Numbered from the stretch's first letter, positions 36,079 to 45,890 are shown. The stretch is 64,000 nt of DNA from Eubacterium sp. AM49-13BH (GCF_003464165.1 NZ_QSEK01000012.1:7148-71147), one strand, 5' to 3'. The notes: generated by a model from the letters alone, not told the origin. Numbers and translations are program-made.

Positions 36079-36426
36079 ATTGCTTTAAATGCTGGAAAGA
36101 TGCCAGCGAATTATAAGCCCCTGAAGTAGAGATGCTTTGGGGGCTTTTTCGTATTCTCTGTCTGTGATGGGAAGATTAAGCGGCTGGAGAGATATATATG
36201 GAATGAACTGATTTTTTTGTCAAGCAGTTGATATCGGCGATAAGCGGAAAACCTACTAAATTGAAGAAATATGATGAATGAGTGGGTTTCTGAATTCAGA
36301 AAGAGCATATGAAATCATTTATTGATGCGAAAAAGACCTACTCAAATGAGCAAAATGCGGCTATGTGTAGGTATCACGACGGGGGAGCAGGTCAGATACA
36401 AGTAGTCATGGAAAGAAGGTGTAAAT
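36079..36426 (+). other. Long untranslated stretch before ribD with a second terminator-like hairpin
   Basis: AAGCCCC (36115-36121) and GGGGCTT (36140-36146), followed by TTTTC, form a second terminator-like stem. Two similar strings, ACCTACTAAATTGAAG (from 36251) and ACCTACTCAAATGAGC (from 36335), occur further on, the second inside an ACCTAC...GTAGGT pairing. No convincing gene is seen. GAAAGAAGG before 36427 is the ribD ribosome binding site. Confidence 0.4.
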
Positions 36427-37521
36427 ATGCAGCAGGATGAATTATATATGAGACGGGCGATTGAGCTTGCAAAGAGAGGAACAGGCTGGGTTAATCCTAA
36501 TCCGCTGGTGGGAGCTGTAATTGTAAAGGATGACAGAATTATAGGTGAAGGCTGGCACAGGAAATATGGTGAGCTTCATGCGGAAAGAGATGCACTTTCA
36601 AGATGTATGGAGGATACCAGTGGAGCAACCATATATGTGACACTTGAGCCGTGCTGCCATCATGGGAAACAGCCGCCTTGCACTGAAGCACTTGTGCAGG
36701 CAGGAATAAGCAGGGTTGTGATAGGTTCGATGGATCCTAATCCCCTGGTAAGTGGAAAAGGTGTTAAATATCTGGAAGAACACGGGATTAAAGTTGAAGG
36801 TTGTGTATGCAATGAAGAATGTCTGGCAATGAATTATGTATTCTTTCATTACATAAGGAATAAAGAGCCATATGTTGTGATGAAAACAGCACAGACACTT
36901 GATGGGAAAATTGCCACATATAAGGGACTTTCCAAGTGGATTACAGGTGAGCAGGCAAGAGAAAATGTGCATGCAGACCGTCACAGATACGCGGCAATTA
37001 TGGTTGGTGTCGGTACAGTGCTTGCAGACGACCCGATGCTCGACTGCAGAAGCAAAGAAATAGGTAATCCACACAATCCAGTAAGAATCATATGCGACAG
37101 CAGATTGAGAACTCCGCTGGACAGCAGAATTGTAAAAAGTGCAGGGCAGATACCAACAATAATTGCTACATGTAGTACCGACAGCGACAGGAAATCTTTA
37201 TATGAAAATGCAGGCTGTGAAGTGATAATTACAAAAGAATCGGAGCAGCATGTTGACCTTAAAGAGCTTATGCACGTGCTTGGAGAAAAAGGTATCGACA
37301 GCATAATTGTAGAGGGAGGCGGAACACTTAACTTCTCGGCATTGCAGGCTGGAATTGTGAACCGGGTTCAGACTTACATTGCACCTAAGATATTTGGCGG
37401 GGCGGATAGTAAAACAGCAGTTGAAGGTCAGGGTGTTGCAAATGTAGATGAAGCATATCAGTTGAGAAACAAGACCGTTCGTCTTCTTGGTGAGGATATT
37501 CTGATTGAAGGAGAGTTGTAA
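36427..37521 (+). CDS. ribD: Bifunctional riboflavin deaminase/reductase
   Basis: 364 residues. The N-terminal deaminase (1-145) has the zinc motif HAERDAL and PCCHHGKQPPCTEAL, plus NPNPLVGAVIV. The C-terminal reductase (about 148-364) has MKTAQTLDGKIATYKGLSKW, VGVGTVLADDPMLDCR and IIVEGGGTLNFSALQAG. It deaminates and then reduces the first pyrimidine intermediate of riboflavin synthesis. First gene of the FMN-controlled operon; the stop overlaps the ribE start by one base. Confidence 0.96.
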   Translation: MQQDELYMRRAIELAKRGTGWVNPNPLVGAVIVKDDRIIGEGWHRKYGELHAERDALSRCMEDTSGATIYVTLEPCCHHGKQPPCTEALVQAGISRVVIGSMDPNPLVSGKGVKYLEEHGIKVEGCVCNEECLAMNYVFFHYIRNKEPYVVMKTAQTLDGKIATYKGLSKWITGEQARENVHADRHRYAAIMVGVGTVLADDPMLDCRSKEIGNPHNPVRIICDSRLRTPLDSRIVKSAGQIPTIIATCSTDSDRKSLYENAGCEVIITKESEQHVDLKELMHVLGEKGIDSIIVEGGGTLNFSALQAGIVNRVQTYIAPKIFGGADSKTAVEGQGVANVDEAYQLRNKTVRLLGEDILIEGEL

Positions 37522-38165
37522 TGTTTACGGGAATTATTGAAGAAATCGGACATGTAAATAATGTAAAAAAAGGAACGGCGTCAGCAATTCTTACAATACA
37601 GGCAGAAAAAGTCCTTGAGGGGACACATATAGGAGACAGCATTGCTGTCAATGGTGTGTGCCTTACAGTGACAGGGATATATGATAACACATTTACTGCT
37701 GATGTAATGCACGAGACGCTGAACCGCTCATCACTTGGAAAGCTGGTGAGTGGAAGTGCTGTTAATCTTGAAAGGGCAATGGCGGCTGACGGAAGGTTCG
37801 GAGGACATATAGTTTCAGGACATATTGATGGAATAGGAAAAGTTGCAGCTATAACCAGGGATGATAACGCGATATGGTATCAGATTAAGACAGACAGCGG
37901 AATATTAAAATATATCGTTGAAAAAGGTTCGGTTGCCATAGATGGAATAAGTCTTACGGTTGCCAAGACGGACAGTCATAGCTTTTCAGTATCAATAATA
38001 CCGCACACGGCAAAGGAAACAATATTGTCACTAAAAAGATGTGGCGATGTAGTTAATCTTGAAAATGACATTGTCGGAAAATATATTGAGAGGTTTCTTG
38101 CCCTGCGGGAAGAAGAACCGCAGACGGGAATCACAAGAGAGTTCCTGCTAAAGAATGGATTTTAA
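37521..38165 (+). CDS. ribE: Riboflavin synthase alpha chain
   Basis: 214 residues made of two similar barrels. The start MFTGIIEEIGHV is diagnostic; the first barrel has GDSIAVNGVCLTVTG, and the second has GSVAIDGISLTVAKTDSHSF, with GGHIVSGHIDGIG between. It dismutates two 6,7-dimethyl-8-ribityllumazine molecules to riboflavin. The start overlaps the ribD stop (TAATG), so translation is coupled. Confidence 0.96.
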   Translation: MFTGIIEEIGHVNNVKKGTASAILTIQAEKVLEGTHIGDSIAVNGVCLTVTGIYDNTFTADVMHETLNRSSLGKLVSGSAVNLERAMAADGRFGGHIVSGHIDGIGKVAAITRDDNAIWYQIKTDSGILKYIVEKGSVAIDGISLTVAKTDSHSFSVSIIPHTAKETILSLKRCGDVVNLENDIVGKYIERFLALREEEPQTGITREFLLKNGF

Positions 38166-38195
38166 AATATCAAAGGGAAAGGAAGGTAAAAGAAA

Positions 38196-39398
38196 ATGTT
38201 TGAGTATAACACAGTAGAAGAGGCAGTTAAGGATTTACAGGAAGGAAAGCTGATACTTGTTTCAGATGATGAAAGCAGAGAGAATGAGGGCGACCTTATA
38301 TGTGCTGCAGAATTTGCAACTACTGAAAATGTGAACTTTATGGCGACATATGGAAAAGGACTTATATGTATGCCTATGAGTGGAGATTTGTGCAGGAAGT
38401 TAGGCCTTACACAGATGGTTGCTGACAATACTGATAACCATGAAACTGCATTTACAGTGTCAATAGACCATGTTAAGACGACAACAGGAATATCGGCAGA
38501 GGAGAGAGGCTTTACTGCGAGAGAATGTGTGTCAGATGAAGCTAAGCCTGAGGATTTCAGAAGACCTGGACATATGTTTCCACTACGTTCAAAGCCTAAT
38601 GGAGTTCTTGAAAGAAACGGACATACAGAGGCAACAGTAGACCTTATGAGAATAGCAGGACTTAAGGAGTGCGGTCTGTGCTGTGAGATAATGAAAGAGG
38701 ACGGAACAATGATGAGAAAAGAAGACCTCATAGAAATGTCCGGAAAATTCAATCTCAAATTCATAACAATTAAAGCGATTCAGGAATACAGAAAGAGACA
38801 TGACAACCTGGTTGAGTGTGTGGCAGTTACAAGAATGCCTACAAAATACGGGGAATTTACAGCACACTGTTATGTCAATAAGTTAAATGGCGAGCATCAT
38901 GTTGCATTGGTAAAAGGCGACATTGGTGATGGCGGCAATCTTTTGTGCAGGGTACATTCAGAGTGCCTGACTGGAGACGCATTTGGCTCAATGAAATGTG
39001 ACTGCGGTCAGCAGTTAGCGTCAGCAATGACACAGATTAACAATGAAGGCAGGGGTGTGCTTCTTTATATGAGACAGGAGGGCAGAGGAATCGGGCTTGT
39101 CAACAAGCTTAAGGCATATGCACTTCAGGATCAGGGAATGGATACACTTGAGGCTAATCTGGCGCTTGGTCTGCCGGGAGACGCGCGCGAGTACTACATA
39201 GGAGCACAGATATTGAAAGACTTAGGTGCTAAGAGCTTAAGGCTTCTTACTAACAATCCCGATAAGGTATACCAGCTTGCAGATTTTGGAATCGAAATCA
39301 GTGAGAGAGTGCCTATTGAGATAGATGCGACCAGCTTTGACAGGTTCTATCTTAAGACAAAGCAGACAAAGATGGGACACATTTTAAATGTGGTGTAA
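38196..39398 (+). CDS. ribBA: Bifunctional DHBP synthase/GTP cyclohydrolase II
   Basis: 400 residues. RibB part (1-200): [20 protein letters not shown] with the metal Glu, and [33 protein letters not shown]. RibA part (about 205-400): [20 protein letters not shown] with the zinc cysteines, and [20 protein letters not shown] with the GTP-binding Arg. It supplies both starting precursors of riboflavin. It follows ribE by 30 bases with GGAAAGGAAG upstream. Both halves appear complete. Confidence 0.97.
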   Translation: MFEYNTVEEAVKDLQEGKLILVSDDESRENEGDLICAAEFATTENVNFMATYGKGLICMPMSGDLCRKLGLTQMVADNTDNHETAFTVSIDHVKTTTGISAEERGFTARECVSDEAKPEDFRRPGHMFPLRSKPNGVLERNGHTEATVDLMRIAGLKECGLCCEIMKEDGTMMRKEDLIEMSGKFNLKFITIKAIQEYRKRHDNLVECVAVTRMPTKYGEFTAHCYVNKLNGEHHVALVKGDIGDGGNLLCRVHSECLTGDAFGSMKCDCGQQLASAMTQINNEGRGVLLYMRQEGRGIGLVNKLKAYALQDQGMDTLEANLALGLPGDAREYYIGAQILKDLGAKSLRLLTNNPDKVYQLADFGIEISERVPIEIDATSFDRFYLKTKQTKMGHILNVV

Positions 39399-39426
39399 AA
39401 AATGAAATATTTATAAGGAGGAATCG

Positions 39427-39897
39427 ATGATGAGAGTTTTAGAAGGTAAGTTAGTTGACAGTGGAATTAAGGTAGGTATTGTAGCAGCAAGATTTAATGA
39501 GTTTATTGTGTCTAAGCTTGTTGCAGGAGCAAAGGACGGACTTGTAAGACATGATGTTTCAGAGGAAAATATTGACCTTGCATGGGTACCGGGCGCATTT
39601 GAGATACCATTGATAGCTTCAAAGATGGCAAAAAGCGGCAAGTATGACGCTGTTATATGTCTTGGTGCAGTTATAAGAGGTGCGACAAGCCATTACGATT
39701 ATGTGTGCAGCGAGGTTTCCAAGGGCATTGCAAATGTATCACTTGCAAGTGACATTCCAGTTATGTTCGGAGTGCTTACTACAGATACAATCGAGCAGGC
39801 AATTGAGCGTGCCGGAACAAAGGCAGGTAATAAGGGATTTGAGTGTGCCGAAGGTGCTATTGAGATGGTTAACCTTATTAAAGAGATTGAAGGGTAA
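39427..39897 (+). CDS. ribH: 6,7-dimethyl-8-ribityllumazine synthase
   Basis: 156 residues with [58 protein letters not shown] (catalytic His in the SHYDYV block) and [20 protein letters not shown]. It condenses the RibBA-derived butanone phosphate with the RibD-derived pyrimidine. Assembles as icosahedral or pentameric shells in relatives. Start ATG 39427 or 39430 after AAGGAGG. Last gene of the operon, followed by a terminator at 39919. Confidence 0.97.
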   Translation: MMRVLEGKLVDSGIKVGIVAARFNEFIVSKLVAGAKDGLVRHDVSEENIDLAWVPGAFEIPLIASKMAKSGKYDAVICLGAVIRGATSHYDYVCSEVSKGIANVSLASDIPVMFGVLTTDTIEQAIERAGTKAGNKGFECAEGAIEMVNLIKEIEG

Positions 39898-39918
39898 CAT
39901 ATAAGAAAAATTGATGAT

Positions 39919-39970
39919 AAAAGGTCAGATTCGTCAGGAACTATTAGTATTGGCGGGGCTGGCCTTTTGT
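39919..39970 (+). terminator. rib operon terminator
   Basis: AAAAGGTCAG (39919-39928) pairs with CTGGCCTTTT (39959-39968) with one G-T pair and a 30-base loop; TTTTGT closes it. Confidence 0.6.
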
Positions 39971-40099
39971 ATTATGAAATATGGTAGAAAATGGATATGC
40001 GAAGGTGATGATATAAGGTATAATAGATGTGTTTCCCTTAATAATTGTTAAATGGGTATATATTACATATAAATTAATAGAATCGATGGGAGAGATAAG

Positions 40100-41062
40100 A
40101 TGAAGTGGGGAATTTTGGCTACAGGTAATATTGCAAAAAAATTTGCATCAACCATAAATCAGATGAGTAAAGAAAATGAACAGTTAGTAGCGGTTGGTTC
40201 ACGTAACATTGAAAGTGCAAAAGCCTTTGCTAAGGAACATGATATCCTAAGATATTATGAGTCGTATGAAGCCCTGGTTAAAGATCAGGATGTTGAGGCT
40301 GTTTATGTAGCAACACCAAATACTTTGCATTATGAGAATTGCAGGTTATGTCTTGAACATGGAAAGCATGTATTGTGCGAAAAGCCGTTTACGATAAATG
40401 ATAAACAGGCACAGGAACTGTACAGACTGGCAAGGGACAGGCATCTTTTTATCATGGAGGGACTCTGGATATGGTTTCTTCCATTGTATGATCGTTTACA
40501 CAGTATCTTACAGCAAGGAGTAATTGGAGAAATAAAACATATTTCATGTCAGTATGGGTTTGTTGCAACAGGTGCCAGAAAAGAGCGTAAATTTAACCCT
40601 GCACTTGGTGGAGGTGCTTTGTTGGACATAGGAATTTACAATCTGGGATTTCTGCGTATTGTTACAGGGAATGAGCCGCAGAATGTAGAAACTCAAAAAG
40701 TACATATTAATGAGTATGGAACAGATGATTACAGCTGTCTCAAACTGACATATAATGATGGATGTACGGCAGAATCAGTCCAGACAATTGGGCAGGAATT
40801 AAAACGTAATGCCAGAATTGAGGGAACAAAGGGAAGTATATTTTTACCGGATTTCCAACACGCCGAGACCATGATACTTGAGGTGGAAGGAAAAAAACCG
40901 GAAACAATAGAGTGTCCGGTTGATATAAATGGCTTTGAATATGAAATCAGGGAAGTAAGCAGATGCGTAAAACGTGGATATTGCAGCAGTGATGTATATA
41001 CAGCTAAAGATAGTATTGCACTTACACGGCTGATGTATGATATCCGTATGAGCTGGAGTTAA
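40100..41062 (+). CDS. Gfo/Idh/MocA-family NAD(P)-dependent oxidoreductase
   Basis: 320 residues. The Rossmann start MKWGILATGNIAKKFASTIN, AVGSRNIESAKAFAKEH, YVATPNTLHYENCRLCLEHG and the signature HVLCEKPFTINDKQA with catalytic Lys are clear. FNPALGGGALLDIGIYNLGF holds the substrate-binding region. Relatives act on sugars, inositol or dihydrodiols; the substrate cannot be told here. GGGAGAG lies upstream and a TATAAT (40019-40024) is a -10 candidate. It stands alone after the rib terminator. Confidence 0.88.
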   Translation: MKWGILATGNIAKKFASTINQMSKENEQLVAVGSRNIESAKAFAKEHDILRYYESYEALVKDQDVEAVYVATPNTLHYENCRLCLEHGKHVLCEKPFTINDKQAQELYRLARDRHLFIMEGLWIWFLPLYDRLHSILQQGVIGEIKHISCQYGFVATGARKERKFNPALGGGALLDIGIYNLGFLRIVTGNEPQNVETQKVHINEYGTDDYSCLKLTYNDGCTAESVQTIGQELKRNARIEGTKGSIFLPDFQHAETMILEVEGKKPETIECPVDINGFEYEIREVSRCVKRGYCSSDVYTAKDSIALTRLMYDIRMSWS

Positions 41063-41105
41063 AAAATAGGGGACAGTTATATGTATATAATGGAGTGAAG
41101 CAGAT

Positions 41106-41400
41106 ATGAAAACAGTTATTATATATGCATCAGTCCGTAATTAACTTTGCAGAAGTAAATCTTCCAGAGAATAAGGATGTTTTTCTTATATGCACTTATG
41201 GAGGAAAGCCGGTATTTGATTCAATAAAGGGAATTATAAAAGAAAAGCAGGGAAGAATTGTGGGAGAATTTTGTTGTAAGGGATATGACACATTTGGACC
41301 ATTCAAACTTATAGGAGGAATATCAAAAGGACATCGGGATAAGAATGATCTGGATAATGCAAAGGCTTTTTTCAAAGGGTTGTGTAAAAATTGTAATTGA
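41106..41400 (+). pseudogene. Flavodoxin-family protein with internal deletion
   Basis: ATG 41106 reads MKTVIIYASVRN and stops. A shifted frame from about 41125 (HQSVINFAEVNLPENKDVFL, then FCCKGYDTFGPFKLIGGISK) is the C-terminal half of the same flavodoxin-like family. The two halves share the string CATCAGTCC at the join, which can be read as the end of the N-terminal part or the start of the C-terminal part. This suggests loss of the middle by recombination between short repeats. The flavin-binding central part is missing, so the gene is dead. Confidence 0.6.
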
Positions 41401-41490
41401 CAGAGATGGGAGCGGGGTATGCTTCTTGTCAGAAGGGCAAGAAGATGGAACAGAGAGAGTTTAACAAATCGAAGTTTTGAGGTGTGAGAT

Positions 41491-42090
41491 ATGGAACTAA
41501 CAAGAGAAATTGCTGAGAAAGCATTAGAAGAAGCAAATAAGGCAAATCCGGGACCTTGGTATGACCACAGCAAATATGTTGCTTTGGCTTGTCAGAATAT
41601 TGCAAGTCGTTGCCAAGACATGGATGAGGATTTGGCATATGTTTATGGAATTTTGCACGATATAGGTAGATATGCCGGAGTTACTTCTGAAAAGCATTTA
41701 ATAGACGGTTATCGCTATTGTGTAGAAAGAGGCTGGAAAAAGGCAGCACAGATTTGTATTTCTCACGCTTTTATGATTAAAGATATTTCAACATCTATTG
41801 GCATTTTTGATATGCCGATAGAAGACAAAGAGTTTATGGCTCGGTATGTTAAAGAAGCTGTCTATGACGATTATGATTATCTGGTACAGCTCTGTGATGC
41901 TTTAGCATTGCCAACAGGGTTTTGTCTATTGGAAAAGCGATTCGTAGATGTAACAATTCGCTATGGAACACATCCGGCTACGATTGAACGCTGGAAAGCA
42001 ATACTTGGCATTAAAGAACATTTTGAGAAAAAGATGGGATGTTCCATTTATGATTGCTTACCGGGGGTAATTGAAAATAGTTTTCGATAA
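41491..42090 (+). CDS. HD-domain phosphohydrolase
   Basis: 199 residues. Metal ligands are His in DHSKYVA (about 26), the HD pair in YGILHDIGRYAG (about 56-57) and HAFMIK with a further Asp in YLVQLCDALALP. The order fits a single HD domain of about 150 residues. Relatives hydrolyse nucleotides or cyclic nucleotides; the substrate is unknown. The start ATG has GTGAGAT upstream, weak. It follows the flavodoxin remnant and is complete. Confidence 0.8.
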   Translation: MELTREIAEKALEEANKANPGPWYDHSKYVALACQNIASRCQDMDEDLAYVYGILHDIGRYAGVTSEKHLIDGYRYCVERGWKKAAQICISHAFMIKDISTSIGIFDMPIEDKEFMARYVKEAVYDDYDYLVQLCDALALPTGFCLLEKRFVDVTIRYGTHPATIERWKAILGIKEHFEKKMGCSIYDCLPGVIENSFR

Positions 42091-42266
42091 AATTGTAAAT
42101 TCAAGTTTGTAGAATTAAGGAAATCGGTATTTAACGGGGAATATTTTAGCTGGATAAAATAGACACAAAAGTGCTTTAGATGAACAGGAAAAACTTGCAT
42201 TATGGAAAATAGAGCTGCTGTACTTAATAGACTGCCTACCGTTTCGTGGTCATCGATAGCATAAAA

Positions 42267-42355
42267 TGTGCAAATACACATAAAATAGTAATGAATATTG
42301 ATTAAGTAATCATTAAATGATACAATTTAACTACTAAAAAATGTGTATATACACA
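42267..42355 (+). promoter_or_regulatory. Pair of TGTG-N6-CACA palindromes before the ATPase gene
   Basis: TGTGCAAATACACA (42267-42280) and the perfect palindrome TGTGTATATACACA (42342-42355) stand 75 bases apart. The second is 20 bases before the ATPase start. TGATACAAT (42318-42326) between them may be part of a promoter. Two like-spaced sites suggest control by one dimeric regulator. Confidence 0.45.
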
Positions 42356-42374
42356 AAAATAAGGGGATAAACTT

Positions 42375-43628
42375 ATGGAGATTAAAAGAGATGTATATCT
42401 TGAACAGTTAAAGATAAGAAAAGATAATGGGATGATAAAGATTATCACTGGAATCAGGAGATGCGGAAAATCATTTCTACTATTTGTATTGTTTAAAAAA
42501 TATTTATTGGAGAGTGGTGTGGATAATGACCATATTATTGAGATTGCTTTAGATGGCATTGAAAATGAGGAGTTGAGAGATCCAAAGAAGTGTTACCAGC
42601 ATATTAAAGATGCAATGAAAGATGACAAGAAGTATTATTTGCTTTTGGATGAAGTACAGTTTATGTCACGATTTGAGGAAGTACTGAACAGCCTGCTTCG
42701 TATCAGTAATATTGATATATATGTGACTGGAAGTAACTCTAAATTTTTATCTAGTGATATTGTAACTGAATTTAGAGGAAGAGGAGATGAGATAAGAATA
42801 TATCCGTTGTCATTTGCAGAGTTCTATGCAGCTTTCGGTGGAGATTATGATGATGCTTGGGAAGAATATATGATATATGGTGGTTTACCACAGGTGGTAC
42901 AGTTTTCTGTGGAACGCCAAAAGGCTGAATATCTAAAAAACATTTTCACAAATGTTTATATTAAGGATGTTGTAGAACGAAACAAGCTTCAAAATGTTGA
43001 TGAGATTGGTACTTTAATAGATATTCTTGCTTCTGCGATAGGAGCTCCAACTAATCCAACTAAAATATCAAATACTTTTAAAAGTGAACGTGGTATCAAT
43101 TACAGCAACAAGACCATATCCAACCATATAGATTATCTTGTGGAGGCGTTTTTAATTTCTAAAGCTGACAGATATGATATTAAAGGCAGAAAATATGTGG
43201 GAGCAAATCGGAAATATTATTTTTCAGATGTGGGACTTAGAAATGCCAGATTGAATTTTAGACAGCAGGAACCTACTCATATTATGGAAAATATTGTTTA
43301 TAATGAGCTGCTTATCAGGGGCTATAATGTGGATGTTGGTATTGTAGAGGTATATGCAAGAAATAATGAAGGAAAAACGACTCGAAAGCAGTTTGAAGTT
43401 GATTTTGTAGTCAATCAGGGTAGTCAGAGATATTATATTCAGGTGGCTTATGATATGACTTCTGAGGAAAAGCAGACGCAGGAACTTAATTCATTTAGAA
43501 ATATTCCAGATTCATTTAAAAAGATTGTGATAGTAAATGGAACAAAAAAGCCTTGGAGAAATGAGGAAGGCTTTGTAATCATGGGAATGAAGTATTTTCT
43601 GCTTAATGCGGATAGTTTGGAGTTTTAG
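42375..43628 (+). CDS. AAA ATPase with DUF4143 nuclease-like C-terminus
   Basis: 417 residues. Walker A is GIRRCGKSFLLFVL; Walker B is YYLLLDEVQFM; sensor-type TGSNSKFL and RGRGDEIRIYPLSFAEF follow. The C-terminal part (about 215-417) holds a winged-helix and the DUF4143 block HIMENIVYNELLIRGYNVDV, KQFEVDFVVNQGSQRYYIQV, with E-D-Q/K positions like a restriction-endonuclease fold. Such ATPases are widespread, often stand alone and have been linked to mobile elements or toxin-like roles. The palindrome pair upstream suggests tight control. AAGGGG upstream; complete. Confidence 0.85.
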   Translation: MEIKRDVYLEQLKIRKDNGMIKIITGIRRCGKSFLLFVLFKKYLLESGVDNDHIIEIALDGIENEELRDPKKCYQHIKDAMKDDKKYYLLLDEVQFMSRFEEVLNSLLRISNIDIYVTGSNSKFLSSDIVTEFRGRGDEIRIYPLSFAEFYAAFGGDYDDAWEEYMIYGGLPQVVQFSVERQKAEYLKNIFTNVYIKDVVERNKLQNVDEIGTLIDILASAIGAPTNPTKISNTFKSERGINYSNKTISNHIDYLVEAFLISKADRYDIKGRKYVGANRKYYFSDVGLRNARLNFRQQEPTHIMENIVYNELLIRGYNVDVGIVEVYARNNEGKTTRKQFEVDFVVNQGSQRYYIQVAYDMTSEEKQTQELNSFRNIPDSFKKIVIVNGTKKPWRNEEGFVIMGMKYFLLNADSLEF

Positions 43629-43659
43629 TATGAGAAATTGAGGTTATAAAGCAAAAAAC

Positions 43660-43682
43660 AGCCATAGCCTGAAACTATGGCT
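43660..43682 (+). terminator. Hairpin after the ATPase gene
   Basis: AGCCATAG (43660-43667) pairs with CTATGGCT (43675-43682), with an A-rich 5' flank but no T tract after it. A weak terminator is likely. Confidence 0.45.
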
Positions 43683-43765
43683 AACCACAATTAAAATGTA
43701 TTATAAATATCAAATCATATCTGATACAATTATCCTCACGATTGATTTATAACAGGAGGATACAC

Positions 43766-44887
43766 ATGAGTACATTAAATACACCATTCAGATATGATTA
43801 TGTGGGAAGCTTTTTAAGACCGGAAAGATTAAAGAAGGCAAGAGCCGACTATGAAAGTGGAAAGATTAAGCAGGAAGAGCTTACAGCAGTTGAAGATGAC
43901 TGCATAAGAGAGCTTGTAGCAAAGGTTAAGAAACTTGGTTATCATGTTATTACAGATGGCGAGTTCAGAAGATCTACATGGCATCTTGATTTTATGTGGG
44001 GTTTCAACGGAGTTGAGCATAGAAAGACAGTTGACGGCAACACAACATTTGACGCAGAAGCAGCAATGATTGATGACACATATATGGTTGGAAAAATATC
44101 AGTAAAGAACCATCCATTTGTTGAACATTTTAAATTCGTTAAGGCATTAGAGGACGAGAACACTGTTGCAAAACAGACAATTCCTTCACCGGGACAGTTC
44201 TATGCGTACTTTACAGGTGCAGAGCTTCTTCCAGATACACTTGCAATATATGGAACAGAGGAAGCATTTGCAGATGATGTAATTAAGGCTTACAACGAAT
44301 TTGTTGCAGAGATATATGCGGCAGGATGCAGAAATCTTCAGTTTGACGACTGCGTATGGGGCGGAATGGTTAATCCAAAACTTGCTGTTGCACTTACAGG
44401 AAGAAGCGGCGAGGCGCTTGAAGATTATAAGAAACTAATGCTTAAGTTAAACAACGAGGTTGCTGCGGTTGCACCAGAAGACCTGCTTATCAATACACAT
44501 GTGTGCAGAGGCAATTATCATTCAACATTCTTCAGCTCAGGTGCATATGACAGTGTTGCAGACCTGCTTTTCGGTGAAGAAAATGTTAATGCATATTATC
44601 TGGAATATGATGATGAGCGTTCAGGCGGATTTGCACCGTTAGCAAAGGTATCTGGGGATAAGAAGGTTGTTCTCGGACTTGTTACAACCAAGACGCCAGC
44701 ACTTGAGAATAAGGAACTTGTTATAAACAGAATTCATGAGGCGGCAAAATATGTTCCACTCGACAGACTGTATCTGAGCCCACAGTGTGGATTTGCTTCA
44801 TGCGAGATAGGAAATAAGCTTACTGAGGAAGAGCAGTGGGCTAAGTTAAAGCTTGTAAAAGAAATCGCAGAAGAAGTGTGGGGATAA
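43766..44887 (+). CDS. Cobalamin-independent methionine synthase-like protein (YxjG/YxjH type)
   Basis: 373 residues from ATG 43766 (CAGGAGG upstream). The fold is the MetE C-terminal barrel: FRYDYVGSFLRPERLKKARA, VITDGEFRRSTWHLDFMWGF, INTHVCRGNYHSTFFSSGAY with zinc His and Cys, and LYLSPQCGFASCEIGNKL with the last zinc Cys. It lacks the N-terminal MetE half, as in the YxjG/YxjH group, which methylate homocysteine with a donor that is not settled. No S-box is seen upstream. Monocistronic, with a terminator at 44919. Confidence 0.88.
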   Translation: MSTLNTPFRYDYVGSFLRPERLKKARADYESGKIKQEELTAVEDDCIRELVAKVKKLGYHVITDGEFRRSTWHLDFMWGFNGVEHRKTVDGNTTFDAEAAMIDDTYMVGKISVKNHPFVEHFKFVKALEDENTVAKQTIPSPGQFYAYFTGAELLPDTLAIYGTEEAFADDVIKAYNEFVAEIYAAGCRNLQFDDCVWGGMVNPKLAVALTGRSGEALEDYKKLMLKLNNEVAAVAPEDLLINTHVCRGNYHSTFFSSGAYDSVADLLFGEENVNAYYLEYDDERSGGFAPLAKVSGDKKVVLGLVTTKTPALENKELVINRIHEAAKYVPLDRLYLSPQCGFASCEIGNKLTEEEQWAKLKLVKEIAEEVWG

Positions 44888-44918
44888 GTCTTAGAAAATG
44901 AATATATGATTATTTAGA

Positions 44919-44956
44919 AGGATTGGAGATTGTGAGAAGTCTCCAATCCTTTTTTG
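44919..44956 (+). terminator. Terminator after the MetE-like gene
   Basis: AGGATTGGAGA (44919-44929) pairs perfectly with TCTCCAATCCT (44940-44950), followed by TTTTTTG. Strong intrinsic terminator. Confidence 0.9.
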
Positions 44957-45062
44957 ATTTTTATCAGTTATAACTGATAAAACTGTCAAACTTTTTTCCG
45001 CATGATTTCGTATATAAATATAGAAAAGCAAGTGCGGTTAAATCAAAAAAGGGAGGGGTTTT

Positions 45063-45890
45063 ATGAGAAAGAAATGGTTTGTTGGCATATTTGTAGCATT
45101 GATAAGTATGACATGTATATCAGGTTGTGGAGTTTCTTATAAAGATTATACGGATATACAGCAGACGGAGACTGAAACTGAGCAGACTGGTGGAATTGAG
45201 ACGAATCGTGAATATATTATGGAAGAGGATGTTATGAAGTTGCCATCAGACGCAGTAATTATAGATGATTATTCTAAAGAGGGAACAATTCTGACAAGTC
45301 CACATTTAAACTATAATATTAGTATAAAGGTAAATAAGGCTATACTGGCTGATAATATGGATGTGTATAAAGAAATTGGTGGTACGGACAGTAATTTTAT
45401 AGAATGGATAAAAAAGGTTAATTCAAGAGAAACAGGATTTACTAACACATACAATGAAGCAGACGGGACATTTGACAGCAGATATGATGGTGTTGGTACT
45501 AAGATTTTTATGATATCGGCAGAACTTGTTAATAACTCAGATTCAGAAGCTGCAATTAATATTGCTGGAATAAAGCCATATAGTCTGGACAGGGAGAATG
45601 GGGAGATTACCAGATTGAGTATATGTGAATCAATATTTTACGATTATGCAGAATCAACAGGTGCAGATTATGGAAATATGACACTTAAGGCTGGGGAACA
45701 CCGCAATATCGTTTTATGCATGGTTGAGCCAGACAAGATAGTAAAAAAATATTATAGAAATGAGAATGGCAGAAATGTTGCGACAGACACTGAGGATATT
45801 AATTATGACAATATTTATCTGAGGTTAAGTCTTTTAGGGGTTCAGCAGGTCGCTAACGGGGAAAACTTTATAAAGTTTAATATTGAGTAA
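45063..45890 (+). CDS. Lipoprotein with Ig-like domain, first gene of a six-gene ABC operon
   Basis: 275 residues. The signal peptide ends in the lipobox CISGC (Cys 22). After an acidic linker rich in Thr and Glu comes a beta-rich domain: YNISIKVNKAILADNMDVYK, GVGTKIFMISAELVNNSDSE and NMTLKAGEHRNIVLCMV. The pattern of a conserved NNS-type turn between strands is shared with DUF4352/DUF5027-like lipoproteins. It starts an operon of six close genes, after a good GGGAGGGG ribosome binding site. The role may be sensing or binding of the transported compound. No function is known. Confidence 0.6.
   Translation: MRKKWFVGIFVALISMTCISGCGVSYKDYTDIQQTETETEQTGGIETNREYIMEEDVMKLPSDAVIIDDYSKEGTILTSPHLNYNISIKVNKAILADNMDVYKEIGGTDSNFIEWIKKVNSRETGFTNTYNEADGTFDSRYDGVGTKIFMISAELVNNSDSEAAINIAGIKPYSLDRENGEITRLSICESIFYDYAESTGADYGNMTLKAGEHRNIVLCMVEPDKIVKKYYRNENGRNVATDTEDINYDNIYLRLSLLGVQQVANGENFIKFNIE

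Noticed and set aside
36115..36426. A small protein gene before ribD on either strand
   Set aside because: The frames overlap a terminator-like hairpin, lack ribosome binding sites and show no family pattern.
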